DNA from: Chrysemys picta bellii
Taxonomy: Eukaryota > Chordata > Testudines > Emydidae
Reading direction: 5' to 3'
Length of the DNA stretch: 64,000 nucleotides
NCBI RefSeq assembly: GCF_011386835.1
Contig: NC_088798.1
Location: 4,402,001 to 4,466,000, forward strand
Position numbers and translations under genes: made by a program. Positions 12,821 through 22,760 of the stretch are shown one piece after another. Under the pieces are notes generated by a model that searched no databases, was not told the DNA's origin, and was given only the letters and a program-made list of their open reading frames with translations. Position 1 is the first letter of the stretch. Each line of letters starts with the position of its first letter.

Positions 12821-13072
12821 GGCTTGATCTACACAGACTTAACTATGTCACTCGGGGTGTTGATTTTCCAAACCCGAGGAATGCAGTTATACCAACCAAA
12901 CTCCTGGTGTAGACAGCGCTATGTTGACAGGAGGGCTTCTCCACTGACAAAGCTACCACCTCTCAGACTTCTTCCGTTGGTGTAGGTAGCGTCTTCACTA
13001 AGCACTACAGCAGCACAGCTCCTTTGGTGCAGCTGTGCCATTGCAATGCTGTATGTGTAGACAAGCTTGTAG
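12821..13072. mobile_element. MITE with GATCTACAC / GTGTAGAC ends
   Basis: The left end GGCTTGATCTACAC and right end GTGTAGACAAGCTT are near-complementary inverted repeats about 250 bp apart. The interior 'GTGTAGACAGCGCTATGTTGACAG' and 'GCTACCACCTCTCA' match a second copy at 38508-38681. The size and ends suit a PIF/Harbinger-like non-autonomous element. The flanking duplication is too worn to be certain. Confidence 0.75.
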
Positions 13073-16000
13073 TGTTACCGACTTTGCAAACAGACACGCA
13101 AAAAGAAAATGGGGGTGGGGGAGGGGGGGAGAGTCAGTCAAATTTGGGCCTACCAGCCTTTAAGCATCCCTTTAATATTGCATTAGGAGAATGAGTTACT
13201 ATTAGAAGCTAGATCAGCAGATAGATCCAGTTGCACATCAGCAAAACTTCTTTAAACTTGTGGTTTTGTAGTTTTGTTTCTAATGCACACAAAAGAAGCT
13301 GACTTCTCTAATTTGTAAATAAACCAAGGATCTCTGCCAACATCTATATTTCATAGCCAAATATTATATTTTTATTGATTTTCATTGCACTGTGACAGAA
13401 TAAATTCTCCTCTCAGAACTTTACAGATCAGATAAATTGGTGGTAAAATAAAAGAGGACAACACATGCTGGACAAAAACCAAAAGGGGTGGATGGGTGAG
13501 GAAATAGTTCTAAGTCCTACTAACTAGAAGCGATGGGGCACCTAAGCAGGTAATCAAGATTTAATGTTCTACAGTTCCAAGTTGCACTCAGATGACCTCT
13601 GAAAGCAAGCCAAGATCCCCTGTTAAAAAAACCCCTTACATTACAGCCAGAAGGTCATTGTTGCAAACCTGGACAACTATGTGGTTAAATACAGCTATGT
13701 TAAATGCAGTAACATTTGTGAGAGTCACTGTCTTTTCAGGTGACAAGTCTCAGAACTGTGGTCAAGTTATGGTTATCAGAATTTTAGTGACAGATTAATT
13801 CAAACATTGTTAATTAGACTTATTCTAATATTAGAATATTGTGATGCAAGCATCTGTCTATGTTAATCCTGATTAGAAAAAAATAGTAGTGCATGAACTA
13901 CAGATTGTTTGTTTTCATTATTACATGCAATTGAAGGTTAGTTTTGTTTTCACAACCACTGAAGATGTTCTAGTCTTCCACCTGCTAATACAATTCACAG
14001 AGCCACAAACCACATACAAATACTACAGCCACATTATGCCAGAATATTTAATAAAATGGATTAATCATGCCAAGAAAAAGCAAGGAGAGGGAAAAGGTGT
14101 TTTGAGAAAGAAGAAGTCACTTTCCTGCTACAACTTTAATTACAATGCTAGCTCTATAGAATTATGTTAAAACATGTTTTAAAGAGGATGTATTAGAACT
14201 ATGGACTGAATTTACCATAATCTATGTAAGAACAGACCATCCCACTCCAGTGTTTAGGTAATAAAGGACAAAAATTTAAACAAGTTAGCATATGCTTATA
14301 ATCCTGATGCTGCTTCCATTGAAAATCAACAAATAAAGCTCCATGGTTTTCAGCAGGAACAGGATCAGCTTTTCTCTTTGTAACTTTTATTTGAGCCTTG
14401 ACACTGTAGCATATTTAGAAGACAGAAAACCAGTTCTCTGCTCTGAGAAATTTAGGTCTACCTAAAGTGCCATATACATCTATATACAGGCAACTGCATA
14501 CATACAAACCTAATGAGGCCCCTGCAATAACTATGTAAAATTGCATGAGTTTGAGGTTAAAGGTGACACTGCACATTAGATTCTCCTTGCTTTTATTTGT
14601 ATCTGAACTAGAGACACTAGACTGTAATCAAGAGTCTGCTCCTAGACTGAAGTCACTGGGGGTCTACTGTCAATAAATGTCAATATTCTAGTCTAAGGTG
14701 TGAAGGCCAACATTGTTTCCAGAACTGCGTGAGGAGAGCCAATAGACTTACCACCTCCTTTAGAGGCTTTATGATTTCCCATGTATCTTGTTAGTCTGTA
14801 GGCTATTCAGACAATAGCTCAACTACTCACAAATATGGATTGCTGGGCAGACACAAATTTTGCACTAAAAAGCATTATCAACTTTTTACTGGCAATGGGT
14901 CAAATTCAGTTCTCGTGTAAATGAGGGCAATTCCAGTCACTTTGGCCCAAAATGTCTAGATTACATAATTTAACAAGGGGATTTAAACAACTACTCCTGG
15001 AAAATGAAAAATTCCAGCCCCTTAAATGAACTGTATCATACTGTGGAGAAAGAAAACCTCTTGAACCAACATCATCATCTTCCCCCTCCCTGAACTCTTA
15101 GCTACAAATTTTATACATACCCACATAAGCCAGCTTACACATTCTTAGTTGGACAATAAGAGCTGGTCCTCTAAGATGTTGAGTGTAACCTTCCAAGAGG
15201 TTCTCAGCGCCTTACAGTATTGAGCCCTTAATACTTAAATTTCATCCCAGAATTAAAAATGTATATAAAAAGAGTTAGAACCCCTGAAAATAAAGCTTCG
15301 TAATAGAAATACTGACAACCTTAACTACAGAAGCACTGCTTTAAAAAAAGAAAAAAAAAATTCTACTCTGCACAGATTTCATAGCTTGGTTGCATGGCAA
15401 TATTTATGGAGTGGCTATTAAAAAGCTATTTTCTGACCAATTCAGCTAGATAGGCCTACATACTTCAGAAATTAACATTTTCCTTTCATATGCTAGCAGC
15501 CTCCACACACTGAGCTGTTCCAAGGGCCATCTGAAAATGTAATACCAACGCTAAAAGATTTGGGGTCATCTAAGTTCCTTTTTATTACAGATGAGCACGT
15601 ATTAGCTGTTAACATGAGACATTAGGATATATTTACTGAAATTATGATTTCCTACTTAGTAATGAAGGAACAACTGAAAGGCAAATTGAAGCAGATTTCA
15701 TTGAACTTTGTTAAACTTTCAAGAGTGACATTTAGGAATATGTCAACTATGCAAGAATTTAAATGAGTGGTGGTCAGCACTCAAAAAAAAATCTATCAAA
15801 TCTATTTTGGATAAAGTGTCAAAATTACATGAGAAGATGGCTAAGGCCAAAAATATTAAGAAAAACTTTAAATCTAATTAGCCACATACCTAAAGAAACA
15901 GAACAGTCCATTCTACTGTAACAGACTATATTATAAAGTCACATGCAAGTATATACTTTGAGTACAGACTCTTCCAAAATTCTCTTTTAGACCTCTCCAA

Positions 16001-16689
16001 CAATATGCGAGTGCACATATGCTTTTATACAATAAAGGAAGTCTCCTCTGCCCATTTATTCTGCATACCATAGACCTTGAAATTTACATCCTGAGCTAAA
16101 CAAAAATAGAGGCATGAAGTCTCCCTGCTTATTAAGGCTGCTCTCATACAGTTATAAAAAGCATTAAGATTACAGAACTCTGACAGTTTAATAATCAAAC
16201 TATGAATTCTAGTAAGTTTAATGAAAAATGTAACCAACTTTCTTCTCCTCTGATTTATCAGCCCTCTCCCCCACTTCCCACTCACTCCTCCCTAACAGAC
16301 ACAAAAGAAAAGCCCTCTACCCCAGGCAAACTTGGGACAATACATTTTCGAGACACCATTCCTAGAAAAAGTTACATTTAAACCTTCCCTACAATAACCT
16401 TATTAAACCGAACTAAAGTAACTAGGAGTTTTCTCCCAGAGATTGCATTTAAAAAAAAAATGCAGTGCAGGTCTAGGATGAGAGAGAATAAAATCTGCCA
16501 GATCCTAGAAACTATTAAACTGAAATTTAATTAAAAATATTTAAAAACAAAAGAATGTTAAAGGATTACAGGCTCCACACAGGACACGCAGGTAAAGATA
16601 CTTTTAAAAAATAAAAGGAGCATTGCAGGGGAATTGACCAGCAAATGCATCATCTCCAACAATGAACATGGAGAGGAAAAGGGGGGGAC
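13073..16689. other. Intron stretch with no recognised gene or repeat
   Basis: About 3.6 kb of AT-rich sequence with G-rich patches near 13110. Short frames at 13592-14170 and 16025-16285 have no recognisable similarity. Confidence 0.45.
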
Positions 16690-16935
16690 GGTCTCTCCTC
16701 TGCCCCCCCCCCCCGCGGTTTTCTACCACCCGCTAAAGGGCATGTCGCTCTGGACGCTTCCCGGAAAAGAAGCCGTTAAACCCGCTCTGCCCCCCAGACA
16801 ATGGGGCAGAGTCGCTGGGAAGTTTCCCGGCCCGGCCGAGCCGCCCCCCGGCTTGCCCAGCCCGGCGCGGGAGCCCGGGGGGAGGGAAAGCGATAGGGAT
16901 CAGCCCGTTAGCCGGCGCGGAGGGCGGCCTGCTCC

Positions 16936-16945
16936 CCCTACCTGG
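16936..16945 (-). other. PIK3R3: 5' splice donor of PIK3R3 coding exon 1
   Basis: Read on the minus strand, the junction is CCAG|GTAGGG, with the GT at 16941-16940. The reading frame still matches PIK3R3 up to the last exon base. Beyond the GT the frame runs into unrelated Pro/Arg/Gly-rich sequence, as expected for an intron. The junction splits a codon after its first base (phase 1). Confidence 0.9.
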
Positions 16946-17047
16946 AGGGTCCATCTCGATATAGAAGATCAGCTCAGTGGAATAGGGCATCATCACCTCC
17001 CGCCAGTCCGGGTCCTCGCCGTCCATCTCCCACACCGTGTTGTACAT
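16942..17047 (-). CDS. PIK3R3: PIK3R3 coding exon 1 (PI 3-kinase regulatory subunit gamma, p55), partial
   Basis: The exon encodes the N-terminus of p55-gamma, the cytosolic adaptor that binds and stabilises the p110 catalytic subunit of class IA PI 3-kinase and recruits it to phosphotyrosine through two SH2 domains. The minus-strand frame starts MYNTVWEMD and contains [19 protein letters not shown], ending in DPP. From memory this is nearly identical to the start of mammalian PIK3R3. The related p55-alpha form of PIK3R1 shares MYNTVW and FYIEMDPP but differs in between, so PIK3R3 is preferred. The ATG at 17047 has G at -3 and an in-frame TGA 24 bases upstream (17069-17071), which fixes the start. 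The exon is 106 nt: 35 codons plus a G that begins the next codon, expected to be Ala. A GTAGGG donor follows. The SH2 and p110-binding domains lie in exons beyond the left edge. Confidence 0.95.
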
Positions 17048-17071
17048 CGCGACGGGAGCGAGCGATAGTCA

Positions 17072-17330
17072 GGGGCGGGGGGGGGGGGGGTACGAGTCCG
17101 GCAATCACCCCCCCGAGAATATTTTAATTACAAAAATAAAGAGGGGGCGGGGGGAAGCAGAAGCCCCCCTCCCCCCCGGGCAGGGGCCAGTCTCGGGCTC
17201 GAGAGACTATCGCGACAGCGCTGCTGTCGGGACCGCTCGCCACAGGAGTCACCGCCCCGCTGCGGCTCGCGAGGGCTTTTCCTGAGGCAGCCGGGGTCCC
17301 AGATCACAAGCCGCCTGGGGGGGGGGGGGG
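17072..17330 (+). promoter_or_regulatory. Poly-G / G-quadruplex-prone tracts just upstream of the PIK3R3 ATG
   Basis: A G4-C-G14 tract occupies 17072-17090 and a second G14 tract occupies 17317-17330. A G-rich/C-rich stretch lies between them (17141-17180). Both G14 tracts are immediately followed by TACG. On the PIK3R3 sense strand these are C-runs in the 5' UTR or proximal promoter. Long homopolymers like these are also error-prone in sequencing, so the exact lengths should not be trusted. Confidence 0.6.
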
Positions 17331-18024
17331 TACGGACAAACCGAGGGTCCCCGCCCCCGCGGCGGGCTCCGCACGCCTCTGCCCCTAGCCCGGGCTCGGC
17401 CAGCGCTCCTGCCCGGCAGTGCCTCTGGGAGCAGCCCCGCGCTCGGCTCAGGGCAGCCCCCGGTGCCGCGCTCCGTGGCCGGCTCGCCGCCCCGCGCGCA
17501 GGGCAGAGCAGGCGGTTCCCAGTCCCTCGCGCAGTGCCCGGCTCCCAGCCCCGCTAGGTTTCATTTTAAGAGGCTCTGAGGGGCCCATCCCAACCGTCGC
17601 CAACCGCCTCTTGCTGAGGACTAAACCACTCCCCCCGCGAGGAGGGAGCTGGGCGGTACCCTCCCCCTTAACCCTTGGCGCGCTCCCGCTTGCTCAGGCA
17701 AGAGAACTGGGGAGGTGGTAGCGTCCATCGAAGCGGGGGAGGGGGAGTGTGTGACGCCACAGCGGGCGTAGGGACCCTGCGGCGGGACGGACGCGTGGGA
17801 GATGCCCGCGGGAGACAGAGGCAGCGGGTGACGTCTTCCAAGAGCCAGGGGCAGAGTCTGAATCTCGTGCGGCCACCCCCCTCGCTGTAGAGAGAGCTGG
17901 TACGCTCCGGAGCTGGCCGGCCCGCCAGGGGCTGCTGCCGTGGAGCTCGCGAGCCGAGGGGGAGGGGCAGATTAGTTTAACCCAGTTGCCAGAGCGGCAG
18001 TCTTTGTCTGGGAGAGAAGCGAGC

Positions 18025-18110
18025 TCCAGGATTGGTGGAGGGCGCTCGGCCAACCAACTAGCCAATCAGCTGGCTCTGAAGCCGGCCGGCTAGCTGGGGA
18101 TTGGTTGCAG
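18025..18110. promoter_or_regulatory. Cluster of CCAAT boxes in both orientations
   Basis: Three CCAAT-type motifs lie within about 85 bp: ATTGG at 18030 and 18099 (CCAAT on the minus strand) and GCCAATCAGC at 18060 (plus strand). A further CCAACCAAC lies between them. Such NF-Y-type clusters are common in CpG-island promoters, and mixed orientation fits a bidirectional promoter. They are about 1 kb upstream of the PIK3R3 ATG, so they may serve a distal start or a divergent transcript. Function is inferred from motifs only. Confidence 0.5.
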
Positions 18111-18322
18111 GCCCCAGTTACTAAGCGGGTAAGAAGTGGGGGGGATAAAGAGGGACGGAAAGGCTCGAGCTGCCCCTCCCTTTTCTCCCAGGAGTGGGGG
18201 AAGCTCCACCCACTGGGGGAAGGGACGGGGCTGCTAATGTGCACCCCCTCGCTGCCGTGGGGGAGGGGCGCTGCTCCCCGCTGGTCGGGGGGGGGGGACG
18301 CGGCTCACAGCGCCCCGCCATT

Positions 18323-18620
18323 GACTCAGTGCCTGAGGGGGGCTAGTGGACTTCCCCCCCCCACAGGGCTGTCAGGGGGCTCCCAGTGCCCCCCCAACTG
18401 ACCCAGTGCCTGAGGGGGGCTAGTGGACTTCGCCCCCACAGGGCTGTCAGGGGGCTCACAGTGCCCCCCCCGACTCAGTGCCTGAGGGGGGCTAGTGGAG
18501 TCCCCCCCACAGGGCTGCCAAAGGGGCTCAGTGCCCCCCAACTGACTCAGTGCCTGAGGGGGGCTAGTAGACTCCTCTCCCTCCCCCCCCCTCCCAGGGC
18601 TGCCAACGTCCCCTGTTAGA
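18323..18620. repeat. GC-rich tandem repeat, about four copies of a 72-77 bp unit
   Basis: The motif GACTCAGTGCCTGAGGGG, followed by GGCTAGTGGACT and a C-run, begins at 18323, 18400, 18472 and 18544. This gives periods of 77, 72 and 72 bp. Each unit also contains 'CACAGGGCTG'. The period is near a multiple of three, so several frames on both strands stay open with repeating LTQCLRGASG-like peptides. These are not genes. The array sits at the upstream edge of the PIK3R3 CpG island. Confidence 0.9.
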
Positions 18621-20120
18621 GGGGCATCCTCGTGCCTGTCCTGTTATCCCGTCTTTCAGTGCTGGCCCAGGCGGAGACGGGACTCGGGCCCCCAGAGGCT
18701 CAAGTGAAGCTAGGGGACATGGGAGGTTTGGCCCATCTTTTTGAAATGCTGCCTTGGCAACCCTCATCGCCTTGAGGGACTGGCTGGGGGTGGGCAGGGA
18801 GGGGTCTCTGACCTGCCCACCACAGGCTGACTCAAAGGTGGGTCATGGTGTCCCTGGTTGTCCAACTGCCCACATGGACTTGTCGGGGACTGGAAGTATC
18901 CTAAAGTTAATGACTGCAGGGTGGGTGTCGTGGGGTGGCAGTTCCCTCATCTGAGAGTGCTGGTGCCCCACAGCTGAGTGAAGGGAGTGGGGTGGCTGGC
19001 TGTACACCCTTCTCCCCACTGACTGACAAATGGGGACCATCACCTCTGGCTGGGGCAGGAGAGTAGTGAGTGGCCAAAAGTCACTGATGAGTAGGGAAGG
19101 GGAGCTGCCCAGATTGTCTGATGCCTATAAGGCAATTATCTGGATACCTTTACCTCACAGCTCTGGTTACTTCCTCAAAAGCTAGAAAATAAACCATCTT
19201 CACTAGAGGAGCTCCCCTTAGGACCCTTCCTTTGCTGAACCAGTCTGAGCCATCAGCCCCTCTTCATGCTCCCCAGAATTCAACAGCTTTGCCTATGGAG
19301 CTGAACACACGCCACCCCAGGAACAAAAAGTACGTGTATTCAAAGCGAAAATCCTTCCTTCTTGCCTTTTCAATCTCTTCAGCCTCAGAGACATTCTGAA
19401 ATATTCAAAAGCTCCAATAATATAAGGCCTTACTTAGTGAGTTGTGAGTGTACCCAATTCCCCCTGAAGTCCAGGGGGACTCAGAGAACTCAGCTCCTCA
19501 AAACAGGTGCTCGGCCCTACATGATCAGTCCCTAATGTAAGAAATCATTAAGCAGAATATACTTAAACTCAGAGAGAGAAGAAAAGTTTGTGGTTCGATT
19601 TCAGTGTTGTAAGAATTTTACCTCAAAGATTCAAGTGTAAACTGTCCTTTAAAATTCATATACTGTTTGATTCATATACTGTCCTTTAAAAATTATATGG
19701 ATTTATAATTTTCTCAAGTGTGAACAGGACCAAGCCCTTAAAGTCACTGAGAGGTTTGCCTTTGACTTCAATGGGTGCAGGATTGGGCTCTTTTTACATA
19801 CTTTGTTCCACTGTGAGTTTGAATTGATATTCCTGAATGAAAGATAATGCTGTATTAACCTATGTAAAATGTTACACATTTTATGTTTTAGGATTGTGAT
19901 CTGCAATATGAATATGGTTATTCAACTGACTATTGTTACCATGAAAACATTGTTCTCTTTAAAATGAATAGTAACACTATTGAATAATCACTTTGAATTT
20001 TACACCTCAATTTATATTTTGGTAGTGTTATAAAATGAAACAGACAAAGGATCTACCTGCCGATGTCTGACTTCATCCCTGTGGTGTCTGAAAATAAGAT
20101 AATGCCTGTTGTAATATTAC
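18621..20120. other. Upstream intergenic DNA with no recognised feature
   Basis: Composition returns to AT-rich by about 19200. A 'TTTGACTTCAATGGGTGCAG' segment near 19760 is a copy of a short motif that recurs in the window. No gene seen. Confidence 0.45.
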
Positions 20121-20124
20121 AGTA

Positions 20125-20245
20125 ATAATCCTTTATACTTTTACAACACTCCATCCAAGGGTTTCAAAGCACTTCACAAACATTAATGATTTAGTGCCTG
20201 ATCCTCTAAGATGTTGAGCCCCCCAACCTATTCACGTAGTGAGGT
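20125..20245 (-). mobile_element. Weak MIR-like SINE fragment
   Basis: Contains 'CAAGGGTTTCAAAGCACTTC' and 'GTAGTGAGGTGGGAAA', resembling the reverse complement of the 3' core of MIR-type SINEs (AAAGCGCTTTA ... CCATTTT). Short and diverged. Confidence 0.4.
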
Positions 20246-20436
20246 GGGAAAAACCAAAAAACTCTAGAAAAGCACAAACACTGAAAGGCAGTTTTTAACT
20301 TCGAAAGAACTTTTGAATGATAAAGACCAAACATTTATACTTTATGAAAGAAAATTTGTGATATATTCAGATACTGATGGACTAACACCAAGAGAGAATA
20401 ATATTCAGATACTGATGGACTGACTACAAACTAGGA

Positions 20437-20823
20437 CAGTGGCTCTCAACCTTTCCAGACTACTCTACTCTACCCCTGTCTTGCGTACCCCCCGTTTCAC
20501 CTCACTTAAAAACTACTTGCTTACAAAATCAGACATAAAACTACAAAAGTGTTGCAGCACACTATTACTGAAAACTGCTTGCTTTCTCATTTTTACCATA
20601 TAATTATAAAATCAATTGGAATATAAATATTGTACTTACAATTCAGTGCATTGTCTAGCAGTATAAACAGGCCATTGTATGACATGTTAGTTTGTACTGA
20701 CTTTGCTAGTGCTTTTTATGTAGCCTGTTGTAAAACTAGGCAATGTCTAGATGAGTTGATGTACCCCATGGAAGACCTCTGTGTACCCCCAGTGGTCCAC
20801 GTACCCCTGGTTGAGAATCACTG
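20437..20823 (+). mobile_element. Non-autonomous hAT element, 387 bp
   Basis: Terminal inverted repeats are CAGTGGCTCTCAACC and GGTTGAGAATCACTG. Flanking octamers AACTAGGA (20429-20436) and CACTAGGA (20824-20831) match at 7 of 8 bases. The element has no transposase and is AT-rich inside. It is the better-preserved relative of the copy at 1206-1686, which is inverted relative to it. Confidence 0.92.
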
Positions 20824-20831
20824 CACTAGGA

Positions 20832-22325
20832 GAGACAGAAACTTGGCCTGTTCAACTCAGTGAAACTCAGCTTTAAAGAAGAAACCAAAACAACTGTTCA
20901 AATACAGAGAAAGCCCCTTCCAGAGACTACAAGCCAGTATCAAGAACCATGGAAGTACAACTTCAATTTGCTAGAGAGATCTATGCACTGTCAAGCACTG
21001 GTCAAGGAATAGTTTAATTTGCTTATTTTAGCCACACGTAAAGTATAGTTTATTGAAATGAAGAATAAATCATTAATAATTTCTCCTGTCTTAGGCCAAG
21101 ATAGAAAGCTGATAATCTTGTAGAGGAAACATACTCCATTCTTAGGTGAAACAGAATGTGACTGCAATATCTAAGGAGTTGAATAACTGAAAGCCTCCGC
21201 CCACTTTAAGAGAATGTGGGAAGGACTAGACTCACAGAGATTCTGAAGTTTGCTGATATATCTCAAATAACTTCCACGGCAAGTAATTGAAAGAAAGCGC
21301 TGTTCCAGTAACAGAACTCCTGGAGGGATAGCCAGCTGCATAAAAGCATAAGACTTTGATTCAAATAACTCGCTGTAGATAAATTAATTTTATATTCACA
21401 TCCACAAACTCACTGATTAATCCATGATAACCAGATATTATTCATGTTTCTAATTTTTAAATTAAATTTCTTGGGCTAATACAGTCTTCCTGCTCCAGCT
21501 TGCTCAGAGAAGATTGCCCTGTATTGAAACTGTAAAACGAATATACTGATGCAAATTTAACTTGGTGCAGAGGGATCGTGCGAAGCTGTCACTTAAACCT
21601 TGTGGTGGGTATACATGGGTAGAAATTGCAAAGCAACTGAACAGGGATTCTGTGTGCTGGCTGCACGTGGGTCAACATGGAGGGTGTGGATGTGGTGAAG
21701 GCAATGGGATATATCATTTTGCAGACCCTGACACCCCATCAAGTGGCATGAAAAGGCTACAATCACTATTGCAGCTACAGGGAGAAGGAGGCCCTGGCCG
21801 TGGCCCTGGGTTGGACTTAACCAGATCTTGGGGTGGGGGAGGGGGGTGATTTGGGCTTTATGCTGGCGAAGTAGATTTCATTCTGATTGTTTACATGATG
21901 GATGCTCTATTTTGATGGCATTGACGGTTACACCTTAGAGGCATTTTCATTTTAGTGGAATAAATTTAGTTATTAACGTTTGTTTTTATCCTTGCTGCTT
22001 TAATCAAAGATGTAATTTAATGCTAAGGAATTTATGTAATGGTAAACAATAGGACCATTCCTTGACATAAGTCATGAAAGAAAAAAAAGTTTATTAATTT
22101 GTCACAACTGTGCTTAAAAAGTTGTATAGAATTACTTGGCTGCAAACACACTCATCCATGTGACACTCCCTTTCCGACCTTCACTGATGGCTTTTCACGT
22201 TAAAAGTCTGTGAAGGGACATGCGATGCCTCAGTATCTCTCGCACAGAAATTTTCTTGCTCATGCTTCCCCCGCCATTAGTCTCTCTCTTTTATATATAC
22301 ACACACACTGATAAAACTTGATGTA
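20832..22325. other. Intergenic stretch with no recognised feature
   Basis: The frame 21562-21849 ends in a Gly run over GGGTGGGGGA sequence and resembles no protein I know. No RNA gene seen. A short TATATATACACACAC tract lies near 22293. Confidence 0.45.
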
Positions 22326-22760
22326 ACATAAGAATGGCCGTACTGGGTCAGACCAAAGGTCCATCCAGCCCAGTATCCTGTCTACTGACAGTGGCCAATG
22401 CCAGGTGCCCCAGAGGGAGTGAACCTAACAGGTAATGATCAAGTGATCTCTCTCCTGCCATCCATCTCCACCCTCTGACAAACAGAGGCTAGGGACACCA
22501 TCCCTTACCCATCCTGGCTAATAGCCATTAATGGACTTAACCTCCATGAATGTATACAGTTCTCTTTAAACCCTGTTATAGTCGTAGCCTTCACAACCTC
22601 CTCAGGCAAGGAGTTCCACAAGTTGACTGTGCGCTGTGTGAAGAAGAACTTCCTTTTATTTGTTTTAAACCTGCTGCCCATTAATTTCATTTGGTGGCCC
22701 CTAGTTCTTATATTATGGGAACAAGTAAATAACTTTTCCTTATTCACTTTCTCCACATGT
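22326..22760 (-). mobile_element. CR1 LINE 3' fragment
   Basis: The plus strand reads 'CATAAGAATGGCCGTACTGG' then 'AGTGGCCAATGCCAGGTGCC'. The minus-strand frame contains '[20 protein letters not shown]' and '[18 protein letters not shown]', the CR1 ORF2 C-terminus. It is closely related to 39521-40108 but more truncated. Confidence 0.9.

Larger units (their letters stand above)
16690..18120 (-). promoter_or_regulatory. PIK3R3: CpG-island promoter and 5' UTR region of PIK3R3
   Basis: The base composition changes sharply from AT-rich intron to very GC- and CpG-rich DNA at about 16690 and fades beyond about 18120. The island covers coding exon 1 and about 1 kb upstream of the ATG. It contains GC boxes (GGGGCGGGG at 17072 and 17146), a near-CRE TGACGTCT at 17829, TCGCGA-type palindromes near 17268 and 17948, and CCAAT boxes near 18030-18105. 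There is no TATA box at a convincing place, so dispersed initiation is likely. A short AT-rich patch at 17115-17140 interrupts the island. The transcription start cannot be placed from sequence alone. Confidence 0.8.

Noticed and set aside
16634..17068. 144-aa plus-strand frame across the CpG island
   Set aside because: It is antisense to the PIK3R3 exon and kept open by GC-rich composition. The minus-strand reading is the conserved one.
17694..18065. 123-aa minus-strand frame upstream of PIK3R3 as an upstream reading-frame protein
   Set aside because: It lies in the GC-rich island with frames open on both strands, and I could not match it to the human upstream reading-frame protein with any confidence.
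18323..18620. CRISPR-like array
   Set aside because: The units are contiguous, 72-77 bp, without unique spacers, and the context is a vertebrate CpG island. It is a minisatellite.
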